Counted from the first letter of the stretch, positions 1 through 9,773 are shown. The stretch is 32,144 bases of DNA from Verrucomicrobiales bacterium (GCA_012959985.1 DUCD01000033.1:10278-42421), one strand, 5' to 3'. Program-made: numbers and translations. The notes: a model not told the origin generated them from the letters alone.

Positions 1-102
1 GGCCTCATTCACGTAGTTGGGGGCCCAGGAGGAATAGGAAGGGTAATTGGAAACAAAATAATTGCCTACCTTAGTTTTAGATTCGGTCTGTGTATTACTC
101 AT
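1..102 (-). CDS. N-terminus of a protein truncated at the window edge (MSNTQTESKTKVGNYFVSNYPSYSSWAPNYVNEA...); possibly a HemN/coproporphyrinogen oxidase-like radical SAM protein
   Basis: Hand translation of the reverse complement: ATG at 102-100, open to position 1; starts 9 nt after the stop of the Fe-ADH gene. The family guess rests only on the 'VGNYFVSNYP' N-terminus. Confidence 0.4.
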   Translation of the reverse strand, partial: MSNTQTESKTKVGNYFVSNYPSYSSWAPNYVNEA

Positions 103-111
103 GATCCGTAT

Positions 112-1287
112 TCACATATTAAAGGTGTGTCGGTACAAATCGGCAAAATGGTCGGAAGTCATTTCCCTTGGATTGAAGGTAGCCGTCCATTCTTTCTGGG
201 AATCTTCTGCAAGACTTTTCATCAGGTTTGCATTTAATTGAGACTTTACTGCCTCATAAGGTGCTGCCACTTTTTCCAACAGAATCTTCAATTGCTTGAG
301 AATGGCATTTACCGCTGCCTCTTGATCACTGTCTTTATTCACCAACTTGGACTCTACCGCCAAGTGATGATAAATTTTTTTGGACGCTTCATCCACACTG
401 TTGAATCTAACTACGGAAGGCAGCATCATTCCCACAGCAAATCCGTGTGTGATACCCAAGCGTGCCGTCAGCGGGTTTGCCGAAGCGTGTGCCGCGCCCA
501 GCATACTGTTTTCAATGGCTCTACCGGCATAGGCTGCACCGATCTGCATCTCGGCCCTGGCTTCCAAATTTTCTGGAAACTCCAAAACCTTTGAAAGTCC
601 ATGAATCACCCGTTTGAAAGCTTCCGTGGAATAATGGGCCGAAACCTTGTTCCGTTTTTTGGTGACCGCTGATTCCAAAGCATGAGCGACGGCATCAATT
701 CCAGTTGCTGCCGAAACATGGTAAGGTTGAGTGACCGTCAACGCTGGATCCAGGATAGAAATCGTAGGGGCCGCCTTGGAATCACCACACGCCATTTTCC
801 TATGTGAAGCGGGATCAACAATCAGGGCAAAACTTTGGCATTCACTGCCAGTTCCCGCCGTGGTGGGAATGGCAATAAGGGGCAGCATCTCTTTCGAAGC
901 TTTTCCAACGCCCCAATAATCCTGCATGCAGCCTCCATTCGTATAAATAAAGTTACATCCTTTGGCTGTATCCATACTACTGCCACCACCTAACCCAACG
1001 ATCAATTCCGGATGAACGGTCCGGGCAAATTCCACACAGGCGTCAACTTCACGTGTCGTGGGATTTTCTTTCACTTGGTCAAAAACGGCGACGTCAATTC
1101 CCTTTGCCTTGAGCACCTCAACGGCACGCTCGACATGACCGGATGATTTGATACCGGCATCGGTGACGATCAGGACCTTTCCTCGAGTAATATCGATGAC
1201 CAAATCACCCAGTTGATTCAGGCTGTTTTCTCCTGAAACAAGTCGAGTGGTGGACTGGTAATCTATGTTATCCGGGAGTAATCCCAT
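112..1287 (-). CDS. Iron-containing alcohol dehydrogenase
   Basis: 391 aa; GLGGGSSMDTAKG nucleotide-binding motif, PTTAGTGSE, GIDAVAHALES and GITHGFAVGMMLPSVVRFN metal-binding regions typical of type III ADHs. Confidence 0.93.
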   Translation of the reverse strand: MGLLPDNIDYQSTTRLVSGENSLNQLGDLVIDITRGKVLIVTDAGIKSSGHVERAVEVLKAKGIDVAVFDQVKENPTTREVDACVEFARTVHPELIVGLGGGSSMDTAKGCNFIYTNGGCMQDYWGVGKASKEMLPLIAIPTTAGTGSECQSFALIVDPASHRKMACGDSKAAPTISILDPALTVTQPYHVSAATGIDAVAHALESAVTKKRNKVSAHYSTEAFKRVIHGLSKVLEFPENLEARAEMQIGAAYAGRAIENSMLGAAHASANPLTARLGITHGFAVGMMLPSVVRFNSVDEASKKIYHHLAVESKLVNKDSDQEAAVNAILKQLKILLEKVAAPYEAVKSQLNANLMKSLAEDSQKEWTATFNPREMTSDHFADLYRHTFNM

Positions 1288-1293
1288 ATTTAA

Positions 1294-2742
1294 TTACCGT
1301 TCAGTGTGAGTGCGTTGAATGGCTCGACGTTTATACAAAAACTCGAAAAGGTTGCCCTCATGGGGTTGATCCCAGTCCAGGCGGGTTGTGGGAATAGGTC
1401 CAATGTTCAACCGGTCAATCAAGGGGCACTCCAGCAATTCCCTACTGAGTGATTCATCCTCTGTTATACCGGAGACGATAAGCGATTGACCGATCATGTT
1501 GAAAAAATCCTTTTGCTCCGATTCAACAACGGTGACAAAGGGGAATAGATATTCTTTATTGAAGATGGGATGATCGGGCGAATCACAGTAAATCACTGAA
1601 GGTAATAGATAGGTTCGTCCGTCATGAATGACCACTCGATTGGATGTTCCTCTGGCCTCTGCCGTACAATCGACAGCGCCGGGCGTTTTCAGATCCTCTT
1701 CGATAGCGGCATTGATGAATTCAGCAAATTTGGGATTCGCAAATGATGAAAGTCTGGCATGGGGATCGCCGATAGCAGTTGGTTTGATCTGAACCAGTTC
1801 TGCTGCCAAAGCTTCGGCAATTTTTTTACCATGTTTTGGAACCACTACCGCCGACGCATTGATGCAACTTCGGCCACTGTTGAGAGAGACCGATTCGACG
1901 ATCAAATCGATGTAATCCTGATAGTCTTCAATCTGGTCATCTCCAATGAGAATCTTGCTCCACCCCGGCCCATGCACTTCCACATTGGGATTGTCGCCAT
2001 AACGTTCCACTGTGTCCTGTCCCCCAAAGATCATTGACCTTTTGCAACAGTCCATGATCTGAGAAGAACCCTCATGATGGGTAGGATAGAATGAAAAAGC
2101 TTCCTTCGGCATGCCTGCCTGGATAAAAGCCTGCATGATACGGCAGGGAGTCCAGGGTTCTTCTCGACCGGGTTTCAAAATGACGGGTGATTTCAAGATT
2201 ACAGCAGGCATCCAAAGGGTATTGACCCCGGGAGAATTACTTGGCAGGACGATTCCGAGAGATTTAGCGCGTGGGAAATAACTGACCGTCACTCCACCAT
2301 GATGCCCCATGCCCTCATCAATGATGTCCAATGGCATCCCCCGTGTCAGCCCTTTTAGAATTTCCTGCATCTCAGTGAACACCTGGAAAATTTTCGTCAT
2401 ATTTTTCCGTACCAGTGCATGAGGTAAGCCACTGGTCGCAGCGAGACACTTGAGGTAATCCTCCGGGGATTGAGTTTGTCCGTCACCGAACAGAGGCAAT
2501 TCGGCGTTCATAAACAGGTCGCCGGCTTTCTTTGATATCTCAATGAGATCGGCACATGAGAAATCCTGAAGTGACCGAAATGCCCGCTCGGTATTGCGGA
2601 GAAGATCACGGCGAATCAGTCCGGGATTTGCCATATCGATCTCGGCGACCGGTTCATGGGTCACTGGATCATTAATGGTGATGACGTCGAGGCTTTTGTA
2701 AACCTCACCCTGTCGAAGAATGGAGACTCGAGGTAAACTCAT
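1294..2742 (-). CDS. Aldehyde dehydrogenase superfamily protein, probable acyl-group reductase (LuxC/EutE/EhpG-like role)
   Basis: 482 aa; catalytic Cys motif NSGRSCINAS, SPVILKPGREEPWTP, GIVLPSNSPGVNTLW; 'HGPGWSKILIGDD' where hydrolytic ALDHs have ELGGK. Confidence 0.8.
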   Translation of the reverse strand: MSLPRVSILRQGEVYKSLDVITINDPVTHEPVAEIDMANPGLIRRDLLRNTERAFRSLQDFSCADLIEISKKAGDLFMNAELPLFGDGQTQSPEDYLKCLAATSGLPHALVRKNMTKIFQVFTEMQEILKGLTRGMPLDIIDEGMGHHGGVTVSYFPRAKSLGIVLPSNSPGVNTLWMPAVILKSPVILKPGREEPWTPCRIMQAFIQAGMPKEAFSFYPTHHEGSSQIMDCCKRSMIFGGQDTVERYGDNPNVEVHGPGWSKILIGDDQIEDYQDYIDLIVESVSLNSGRSCINASAVVVPKHGKKIAEALAAELVQIKPTAIGDPHARLSSFANPKFAEFINAAIEEDLKTPGAVDCTAEARGTSNRVVIHDGRTYLLPSVIYCDSPDHPIFNKEYLFPFVTVVESEQKDFFNMIGQSLIVSGITEDESLSRELLECPLIDRLNIGPIPTTRLDWDQPHEGNLFEFLYKRRAIQRTHTER

Positions 2743-2750
2743 GGTCTGAA

Positions 2751-3824
2751 TTAATATACGCCCTCGATGACTTTACTTTCTCCAGCGCCAAATGGACGCA
2801 CATCACCTACCCCATCCCAGGCGAATTGCCCACAGGGTTTCCGACGAATCGCTTCATCACGCTCCAGGAAGCGTGGCATGAACAATTCCTTCGTCAACGT
2901 GGTCAACTCCACGCGTCCCCATTGCCCATAGTCTACCCCCTTTTCAGGGTTCGTGGTGTCGACCACCCGTAGAATGGCCCTAGGTTGAGGAGCATAATAA
3001 GTAATGGAGTAATTGTCGTCGGCTGATAAGGGTTTATGAGCGGCGAGCCCCATGAGAGTATTTCCATAGGTCGGAATCAGTTTTACCCGATTCTCAAGGA
3101 CTTCCTCAATCAGGAACCGAACGGTTTGAGGAGGCATTTGAGTGCCACCACAAAAAACCCCCTTAATGCCAACCCCGGGAATGGAAATCTTTTCGGCCAG
3201 TGATTCAAGTAATTTGGGAGTGGTGAACAGACCGGTTACTTTACGGTGTTTAAGAATGACGAGAGCCTGATCAATGACATGTTCCATGTAGAGTTTTGCT
3301 TCATGAAATGCTTTGCGGGCAATGAGCTTTTTCACCCAACGGGGATCCAGGTCTACGAAGTAACATGAACTTCCGCGCACGTTGGCAAGATGCTCGATCG
3401 CCAGCCTTAATCGACGGGGACCTGTGGGCCCCATCATCAACCAATTGCCGCCTGACGGAAAATCCTTGTCATCCAGCAACTCGGAAAACTGACTGTAATC
3501 TATTTTATAATCTTCCCAACCAATCCGCTGCTTGGGCATTCCGGTAGTTCCTCCGGTTTCAAAAACCGAATATGCTTTACCAATATAATCTTTTGGTATC
3601 CACTCTTCATGCGGTTTAAAACGAAGCCAAGCTTCATCAAAATTACCGAATTTGAGCAGATCTTCGGTGGTCTGGATTTCCTTTACCGCATCCATGTTGT
3701 TTTCCTCGGCCCACTCCAGCCATATAGGGGTGCCTGTTTCGGGTGAAAAATGCCACCTGATGATTTCCCTCAAATGGATATCCAATGCGGTTTTCGCTTG
3801 TGCTATGTTTGTATCTGACATCAA
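2751..3824 (-). CDS. Adenylate-forming (ANL superfamily) enzyme, EhpF/LuxE/PaaK-like acyl-AMP ligase
   Basis: 357 aa; SVFETGGTTGMPKQR matches the ANL P-loop T[SG]GTTGxPK; IPTYGNTLMGLA resembles the A5 region; GQWGRVELTTL; position beside an ALDH and an ADH. Confidence 0.7.
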   Translation of the reverse strand: MMSDTNIAQAKTALDIHLREIIRWHFSPETGTPIWLEWAEENNMDAVKEIQTTEDLLKFGNFDEAWLRFKPHEEWIPKDYIGKAYSVFETGGTTGMPKQRIGWEDYKIDYSQFSELLDDKDFPSGGNWLMMGPTGPRRLRLAIEHLANVRGSSCYFVDLDPRWVKKLIARKAFHEAKLYMEHVIDQALVILKHRKVTGLFTTPKLLESLAEKISIPGVGIKGVFCGGTQMPPQTVRFLIEEVLENRVKLIPTYGNTLMGLAAHKPLSADDNYSITYYAPQPRAILRVVDTTNPEKGVDYGQWGRVELTTLTKELFMPRFLERDEAIRRKPCGQFAWDGVGDVRPFGAGESKVIEGVY

Positions 3825-3834
3825 TCGTAAAGAA

Positions 3835-5562
3835 TCAATTAGGAAAGAATTTTTGTAGGGTTTCCTTCGAGGGTGGTCGTGTCAGCAAGGAAACGGTCAC
3901 CATGGCTATGGAACTGAAAATGACGATGAAGGCCACAGGCATCATTCCGCCGGCAATGGTGTATTCACCTCCATATCCGGACTGTGCGAAGAAATAAAAC
4001 CAAGAAATGACTGTAGTGAAGATACATGCAACAGCACCGGTCTCAGTGGCACGCTTCCAGTAAACAGCCGCCAGAATCAATGGAAACAATCCGCTGAATC
4101 CAGTGAAGCACCAGATAGCCAGATTGAATACGTTCTGAGGAGCTACTAATGAAAGCAGGTAGGTAAGCACAACAATTCCCACAATGAATAAACGGGCGAT
4201 CAAAATAATCTGTTTGTCTGTGAAACGGTCTTTCCCCACGATTTGAATGACGATGTCATTGGTGAAAATGGTTCCCAGACAAAGGAACTGAGAATCCAGC
4301 GAAGACATTATAGCAGCAAGAATACCGGCGGTCAGCAGGCCTGTTAAAATGGGATTGCCGACCAGTGTGCGAACCATCATCCCGAGGACTCCACTCACTT
4401 TGCTCGAATCCAGAGGAGGCAGAATTCCCGTTGCCCAGGTTCCTATGAGAACGCATGGAACCCATACAACCAGGATAAACAGGGGGTGGGCTACGACCGT
4501 CAGTCGAAAAGCTTTGGCGGATTTAGCGGTCAGCCAGTGTTGGAAAAGATGCGGAAACATGCCGACACTGAGAGGAATAAAGAAATAGGTGAGAAACATC
4601 CAGGGGGGCACTCCGTACTCGCGTTTGAATGAAGTGATTTCTCCGGTTTTCCGGTTCTTCGAAAACAGTTCAACTTCGGTGACCGTCCGAGTGAGCAGAG
4701 GAGTGTTCGAATAATTCCCGCCCTCGGCAATGACCTTCCCGATGATTTTAGGCGGATCGTTCTCGATCAGTTTCATTTGCTTAGTGTTAAAAGAATGGGT
4801 TTGAATGACATTGCCTGAATCATCGATTTTAGCAGCCAGATTGGTAGCGTTTTTCATTCCCCCCAGAGAGTTGGAAATGAAAACAAAGGCGACCACCCCC
4901 ATAACCATAAATACCAGAGTTTGAAAAGTGTTGGCCCAGGCGGCGCCACGTGATCCTCCCATGAAGACATAGGTCAACACGACACAGCATACAACGAGGC
5001 CGGTCAACCAGCCGGGTATTCCCCCGGCCCACTGGGGTGTTGCAGGATTAGGAAAAAGAGAGGGGAAAGCTCCAGCTGTCCCAGACTGGCCCGTGCGCTG
5101 ACTTGAGAAGTCGCATGAATTGCATCTGCGTCACTGCACGATTGATGCTTGCAACAAGTAGGGAATAATCAAACAAACCAGAATAGGGAATAAGATGTAA
5201 CCGATCTTGATCGAATCAAATCGGGCTCGGAAATACTGTATCTGGGTTACGTATCCATATTTTTTTCCATACACCCACAAACGAATCCCTATCAGAAAGA
5301 AGATCGCGGCATGGACCAGTCCGCTAATCGATGCCATTAATCCATAGACGCCGATTCCCCGTTCAAATGCTTTCCCAGTGGAACCCACCAATGCAAAGGC
5401 TGTCATTGTTGTTCCAAAAACACTCATCAGAAGGAGGAAAGGGCCAATGGAATGGCTGGCGACAAAATAATCCTTACTAGTGCCGCGGAAAGATTTACCA
5501 CTGTAAACACCCAAGGCCAGAAGGAGTCCCAAATACAGAACGATAATAATAAGTGGTGTCAT
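3835..5562 (-). pseudogene. Sodium:solute symporter (SSS family), frame interrupted by one in-frame TGA at 5131-5133 (minus strand)
   Basis: ORFs 5131-5562 and 3835-5007 are in the same frame; the 41 codons between (RRCNSCDFSSQRTGQSGTAGAFPSLFPNPATPQWAGGIPGW) are open. SSS features: GKSFRGTSKDYFVASHSIGP, AWANTFQTLVFMVMGVVAF, AAIMSSLDSQFLCLGTIFTNDI. Confidence 0.75.
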
Positions 5563-5565
5563 GGT

Positions 5566-5823
5566 TTAATTGGAGGAAGATGGATCAGTGGATTCTTCGG
5601 CCATGGCTTCTAACTCATGCGGCCAGGCATACTTGATGGCCAACACTCCGATAATCGCAGCGGCAACCGAATAAGCGGCGTGGTAGGCAAGCCCGATCGG
5701 AATGAATCCGAAAATGTAAGGCTCGGGGTTGTTCCAGAACCAGATATCCTGATGGAGTACCGCCAGGACGGCCATTGCAGTCCAGACCCATTTTCGGCTG
5801 CTTTTTGTGGTAGGCAAACTCAT
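5566..5823 (-). CDS. Small membrane protein, DUF3311-like, symporter partner
   Basis: 85 aa; DIWFWNNPEPYIFGFIPIGLAYHAAYS with two hydrophobic segments; directly upstream of the SSS gene, the usual context of DUF3311. Confidence 0.7.
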   Translation of the reverse strand: MSLPTTKSSRKWVWTAMAVLAVLHQDIWFWNNPEPYIFGFIPIGLAYHAAYSVAAAIIGVLAIKYAWPHELEAMAEESTDPSSSN

Positions 5824-5827
5824 TTGA

Positions 5828-7393
5828 TTATTTTTTCTTCACGGCATAGAGGTGAGTCTGAGTAGCGACATACAATACGCCATTGGCAACGACCGGGGTA
5901 GAATAAATAGGAGAGGGCATGAACGTTTCAAAAATGGGTTCATCCTTTTTTGGATCAAAATCCTTCTTCGCCGGCAGCATGACGAGATCGCCATCCTCAT
6001 CGCCAATGATCACCTTGCCATCGACCACCAAGGTCGATCCCCAAATGTGAGCTTTAGTATCGTACTGCCAATATTCTTCACCGGTGTTGGCATCAACGCA
6101 GTAAACAAATCCGGAATAATCTGCGATGAACAAGAGATCGGTTTCCGGATCGATGGAGACGGTTGAAATAGTTCGATTCAGCCCCTTGAAACTCCAGATG
6201 ATTCCCGTTTGAGTGATGTCTCCGGTTTTAGAGACATCAATGCAAACCAAGTTGCCGTTCCCTTCACCATGTTCCGGATCCTGACCGAGGCCCACATAGA
6301 CCTTGCCCTTATAAAAAACCGGAGTAGCGATGATTTCACTGTGGCCTTCAGGAACCATGTATTTGATGGGCTTGCCATCCTTGAATCGGTATCCATGTGG
6401 AATGCAATCGGCTTTCCAAAGTTCTTTCAATACCATGAAGTCATCTTCATTACTTTTGACAGGAGTAGTGTCGAAGCCATAAGTGAAACCATCTCCGGCG
6501 CCGAAAACGACCTGCTCTCTGCCGTCAATAATGGCCAACCCCGGTGAGGACCAATTACAATGCATGATGCGTTCACTAATTCCGGAGACTTCTTCACCGA
6601 CTAATTTCCCGGTCTTCTTGTCAAGGGCTATCAAACACGGAGCCAGTGGAGCTGGAATATTCTTGTGGGACCAATCCTGCCCGTTCGATGTCGTCGCGAA
6701 AATTTTGTCTTTTGTGATCAGAACCGAACTGGAAGTAACGTTGTGAGGGAAGACGCCGAGTTCTGATCTCATGTCGAATTTCCAGATAATGTCAGCATCT
6801 TTCTCCCCGACTTTAACTGGGGGATTTCCTGGGCCGGCCATATATTTGGCTTCATCAGCGTATCCCTGATTGCCATTCTCCATCCCATATACATCAAGAC
6901 AGAGAATTTCGCATCGACTGGAAACGACATACACACGATCCCCATCCACGCTGGGGGAGCTACAGATTCCTAGGTATTCCCAATCACTGACTTTACCGGC
7001 TCCCAGCTTGGGAACGGATAGTTGCCAGAGGAATTCTCCGGATTTTTCATCCAGGCAATAAACGGTACTGTAATCGCCTTGAAATTTGGGGATCCTTAAT
7101 GATTCATTATTGGTTCCTATGAATACACGTCCATTGGCAACCGTAGGATTACCATAGGCCTGTGAGCCGAGCTTGACCGCCCAGAGCACGTTTTCAGTTG
7201 TACTCATGTCAATTTCTTCAGTACCACGCTTGTAATCACCGGGAGTGAATTCGTTGACAATTCCCTTGGCGGGTGAGTAGAAATTTCTTGAGGCATCACG
7301 TCCCCACGCCGGCCAATCGCCAGCAAAACTATTCATTGCCAGGAGGGTGATTGAGACGACTCCTACAATGGTGATTCTGATATTCATAATCAT
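5828..7393 (-). CDS. Secreted PQQ-binding-like beta-propeller repeat protein
   Basis: 521 aa; signal peptide MNIRITIVGVVSITLLAMNSFAG; repeated blade motifs such as NPTVANGRVFIGTNNE, VYCVDANTGEEYWQYDT, GSTLVVDGKVIIGDEDG. Confidence 0.9.
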   Translation of the reverse strand: MIMNIRITIVGVVSITLLAMNSFAGDWPAWGRDASRNFYSPAKGIVNEFTPGDYKRGTEEIDMSTTENVLWAVKLGSQAYGNPTVANGRVFIGTNNESLRIPKFQGDYSTVYCLDEKSGEFLWQLSVPKLGAGKVSDWEYLGICSSPSVDGDRVYVVSSRCEILCLDVYGMENGNQGYADEAKYMAGPGNPPVKVGEKDADIIWKFDMRSELGVFPHNVTSSSVLITKDKIFATTSNGQDWSHKNIPAPLAPCLIALDKKTGKLVGEEVSGISERIMHCNWSSPGLAIIDGREQVVFGAGDGFTYGFDTTPVKSNEDDFMVLKELWKADCIPHGYRFKDGKPIKYMVPEGHSEIIATPVFYKGKVYVGLGQDPEHGEGNGNLVCIDVSKTGDITQTGIIWSFKGLNRTISTVSIDPETDLLFIADYSGFVYCVDANTGEEYWQYDTKAHIWGSTLVVDGKVIIGDEDGDLVMLPAKKDFDPKKDEPIFETFMPSPIYSTPVVANGVLYVATQTHLYAVKKK

Positions 7394-7411
7394 GAATTTT
7401 ATATTCTTGGA

Positions 7412-9742
7412 TTAGTTTTCAGTAATTCTGATATTGTCTATGTAAACCGGGTACAGACTTTGGGGTGAAAACCCGATCAACCCTGGAGCGCCTTTTCGAT
7501 GAGCGATTTCATGGGGAACTTCAATAGTCCAGAGGCCAGGTTCAGGTTCTTCCCGAGGCCAAACTTTAGCCCTGATCACGCCGGATCCATCCCCGGCAAC
7601 ATCTACCCTGGATTTAATGGTATACCAACGGTTCTGTTTCCAACTGAACGGTTTGTTTACCTTAATGCGGTCATGGTTTGAGTACACCTCAATTTGCTGA
7701 GCATTGCCAATTAGCGTTATAAAATACCGCTGATTGATGACACCGATATTGCCTTTGATTCGGCGGTTCCCTTCGGTCATGACGTCCACCTGAACGGTAT
7801 AATCTGAAAGATTGGGATCGCCAATGAAAGTGATGGCACGCTGAAAGAGAACCCGGTCCAATGTCTTGCGCAGGGTTTTGGATCCTTCTTTATTGCGCAC
7901 TTCCCATTTAAATCTGGCTCCGATCCAAGGGAGAGGTGGGTAGCCGAATTGAGCGCCGGCTTCAATATGTCCTTCCGGTAATTTCGCCGCCAACTCATAA
8001 CTTTCGAAACCCTGTTTGTAAGGTAAAGCGGGAAGGATTCGGCCACGAGTAAATCCGATCATGCCTTTATAAACACCTTTGAAAGCACCGGCAGATGGAA
8101 TGGGATCTGAATCTGCAACCAACTGCCCTTTCGAATTGAATCGTGCGTTCATGCGTGTCTTAACTTTGGCCGTCGGAGGAATGAAGGATTGCCATTGAAC
8201 TTGCGAAGAAGGAATTTCCTCTACCACAAAACCATTTTCATCCAGGACACGTATTCGGAAATCAACATTTTCTCCGGGGGATAGAAGAACATCCGTTGGA
8301 ATGATCTGCAGACGGGCACCCTTCCCTGCTTTGGGATATCCGACACTCTTAACCCATTTCGGAGCACTTTGGCTATCACCCTTGTTTCCGAAGCAATAGA
8401 GTTTCTTGAGTGTATGCACTAGAATCTTGCCATTGTATAGAATGGGAGCACCGAGACAACCTCCCTCCAGTTGTTCTTCATCCAGGATTTCCCCCCCGGC
8501 ACTGTTCACCTTCAATATAAAAAATTTCCCATTCGCCATCGGGATATAGAGTTTGCCATCTGCATACATTGGAGAGGCATGGAGCTGACCATTGCCCAGC
8601 TTGTTTTTGAAAATGATTTCACCGGTATCAGCATTGAGACATTGTAGGTCACCGGTATGAGTCATTTGGTAGACCCGGTCACCTACCAGCACGGCAGAAC
8701 TGGTGAACATGGAAAGCGGTTGTCGCCATATCTCATAGGATTCATCCAGAACAACCGGTCCTTTTTCTCCGGGCTTTGGCTCAGCTCCGATTTTGATGGC
8801 AACCATACGACCCACCTCTGAAGTATCGAGATTTTCTCTGCCATGGATCGCAATTATTTTATCTTCATGAAGCAATACTGTTGAATTTACTCCGCCGTAG
8901 GAAACTTGGTATCTCCAGAGTGGTTCCCCGGTGCGGACATTGAGACAGATGATATTGCCACAGCCCGTGCCGGCATATAAGACTCGCTTCCCATTAGCCC
9001 ATCCCAGTACCGGTGAAGAAAAGGAACTGTCCTTGGGCGCCGTTCCCGGTGTGCTGATCCAGACAATCTCACCCGTCCGTTTATCAAAGGCATAAAATCG
9101 ATCACGAGCAGGGCCATTCGCACCCCAGAACGAAGTAATGCAATGGTGGATCACCAGGTCCCCGTCAATGACTGCGGCACCGCGCCGCCCATTTGGAAAA
9201 GTCAGCATTCCAAATCGTTCCATCATGGAGTTTTCCCAAATCAGCTCACCCTCCGGTGAAAAACAGAAAAACTCACCCGGCGAGGTCATCCAATAAATAT
9301 TCCCTGTTTCAGCATCTACCGTGGCAGATCCAATGGAATAGCGATTATAGACTATATCACTCAGAAAATCACTTACCCCCTTCTGCCAGACCACATTACC
9401 AGTTTCAAGTTCCAGACAGGTCAAAAACTCCTGCAACTCTGGCCCCTCTCCTTTATATCCCCAAGTGTAAACCCGGCCATTGGCAATCACCGGTTGACCT
9501 CGTCCAGGCATTTCTTGGCCCCATAATAAATTCCCACCTTTCTGCTCCATTTGATTGGGGAACCCCACCTCTGTGGTTGTCCCATTCTGGGCAGAACCTC
9601 TCCAGTGCAACCAGCCATCCACTTGGGGTTGGGCAGTAAGTGCCATCGTTATTGAGGATAAGCCGATCAAGCTCATCATCGCTATCCTGGAAAAGTTGAA
9701 TCGATTCATTTCTGATGGGTGTTGCGGGTAAAAGAGTTTCAA
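7412..9742 (-). CDS. Secreted PQQ-binding-like beta-propeller repeat protein with C-terminal LamG/concanavalin-like region
   Basis: 776 aa; blade motifs (TCLELETGNVVWQKG, YAFDKRTGEIVWIST, ICLNVRTGEPLWRYQ, QCLNADTGEIIFKN); C-terminal DYTVQVDVMTEGNRRIKGNIGVINQRY...WYTIKSRVDV...VYIDNIRI is typical of LamG-like modules. True start may be the internal Met at 9709 (MNRFNFSRIAMMSLIGLSS). Confidence 0.88.
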   Translation of the reverse strand: MKLFYPQHPSEMNRFNFSRIAMMSLIGLSSITMALTAQPQVDGWLHWRGSAQNGTTTEVGFPNQMEQKGGNLLWGQEMPGRGQPVIANGRVYTWGYKGEGPELQEFLTCLELETGNVVWQKGVSDFLSDIVYNRYSIGSATVDAETGNIYWMTSPGEFFCFSPEGELIWENSMMERFGMLTFPNGRRGAAVIDGDLVIHHCITSFWGANGPARDRFYAFDKRTGEIVWISTPGTAPKDSSFSSPVLGWANGKRVLYAGTGCGNIICLNVRTGEPLWRYQVSYGGVNSTVLLHEDKIIAIHGRENLDTSEVGRMVAIKIGAEPKPGEKGPVVLDESYEIWRQPLSMFTSSAVLVGDRVYQMTHTGDLQCLNADTGEIIFKNKLGNGQLHASPMYADGKLYIPMANGKFFILKVNSAGGEILDEEQLEGGCLGAPILYNGKILVHTLKKLYCFGNKGDSQSAPKWVKSVGYPKAGKGARLQIIPTDVLLSPGENVDFRIRVLDENGFVVEEIPSSQVQWQSFIPPTAKVKTRMNARFNSKGQLVADSDPIPSAGAFKGVYKGMIGFTRGRILPALPYKQGFESYELAAKLPEGHIEAGAQFGYPPLPWIGARFKWEVRNKEGSKTLRKTLDRVLFQRAITFIGDPNLSDYTVQVDVMTEGNRRIKGNIGVINQRYFITLIGNAQQIEVYSNHDRIKVNKPFSWKQNRWYTIKSRVDVAGDGSGVIRAKVWPREEPEPGLWTIEVPHEIAHRKGAPGLIGFSPQSLYPVYIDNIRITEN

Positions 9743-9773
9743 TTATCTGACCTTTCTCAAGGCATCCAAGGTG

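Noticed and set aside
238-594. Plus-strand ORF of 118 aa antisense to the Fe-ADH gene
   Set aside because: Overlaps a well-supported conserved gene on the other strand and has no recognisable motifs; the many similar shadow ORFs in the track were treated the same way.
5131-5133. TGA in the symporter as a selenocysteine or recoded codon
   Set aside because: Surrounding residues (IVQ*RRC) do not resemble a known selenoprotein site and no clear SECIS-like stem was seen; kept only as an interrupted frame.
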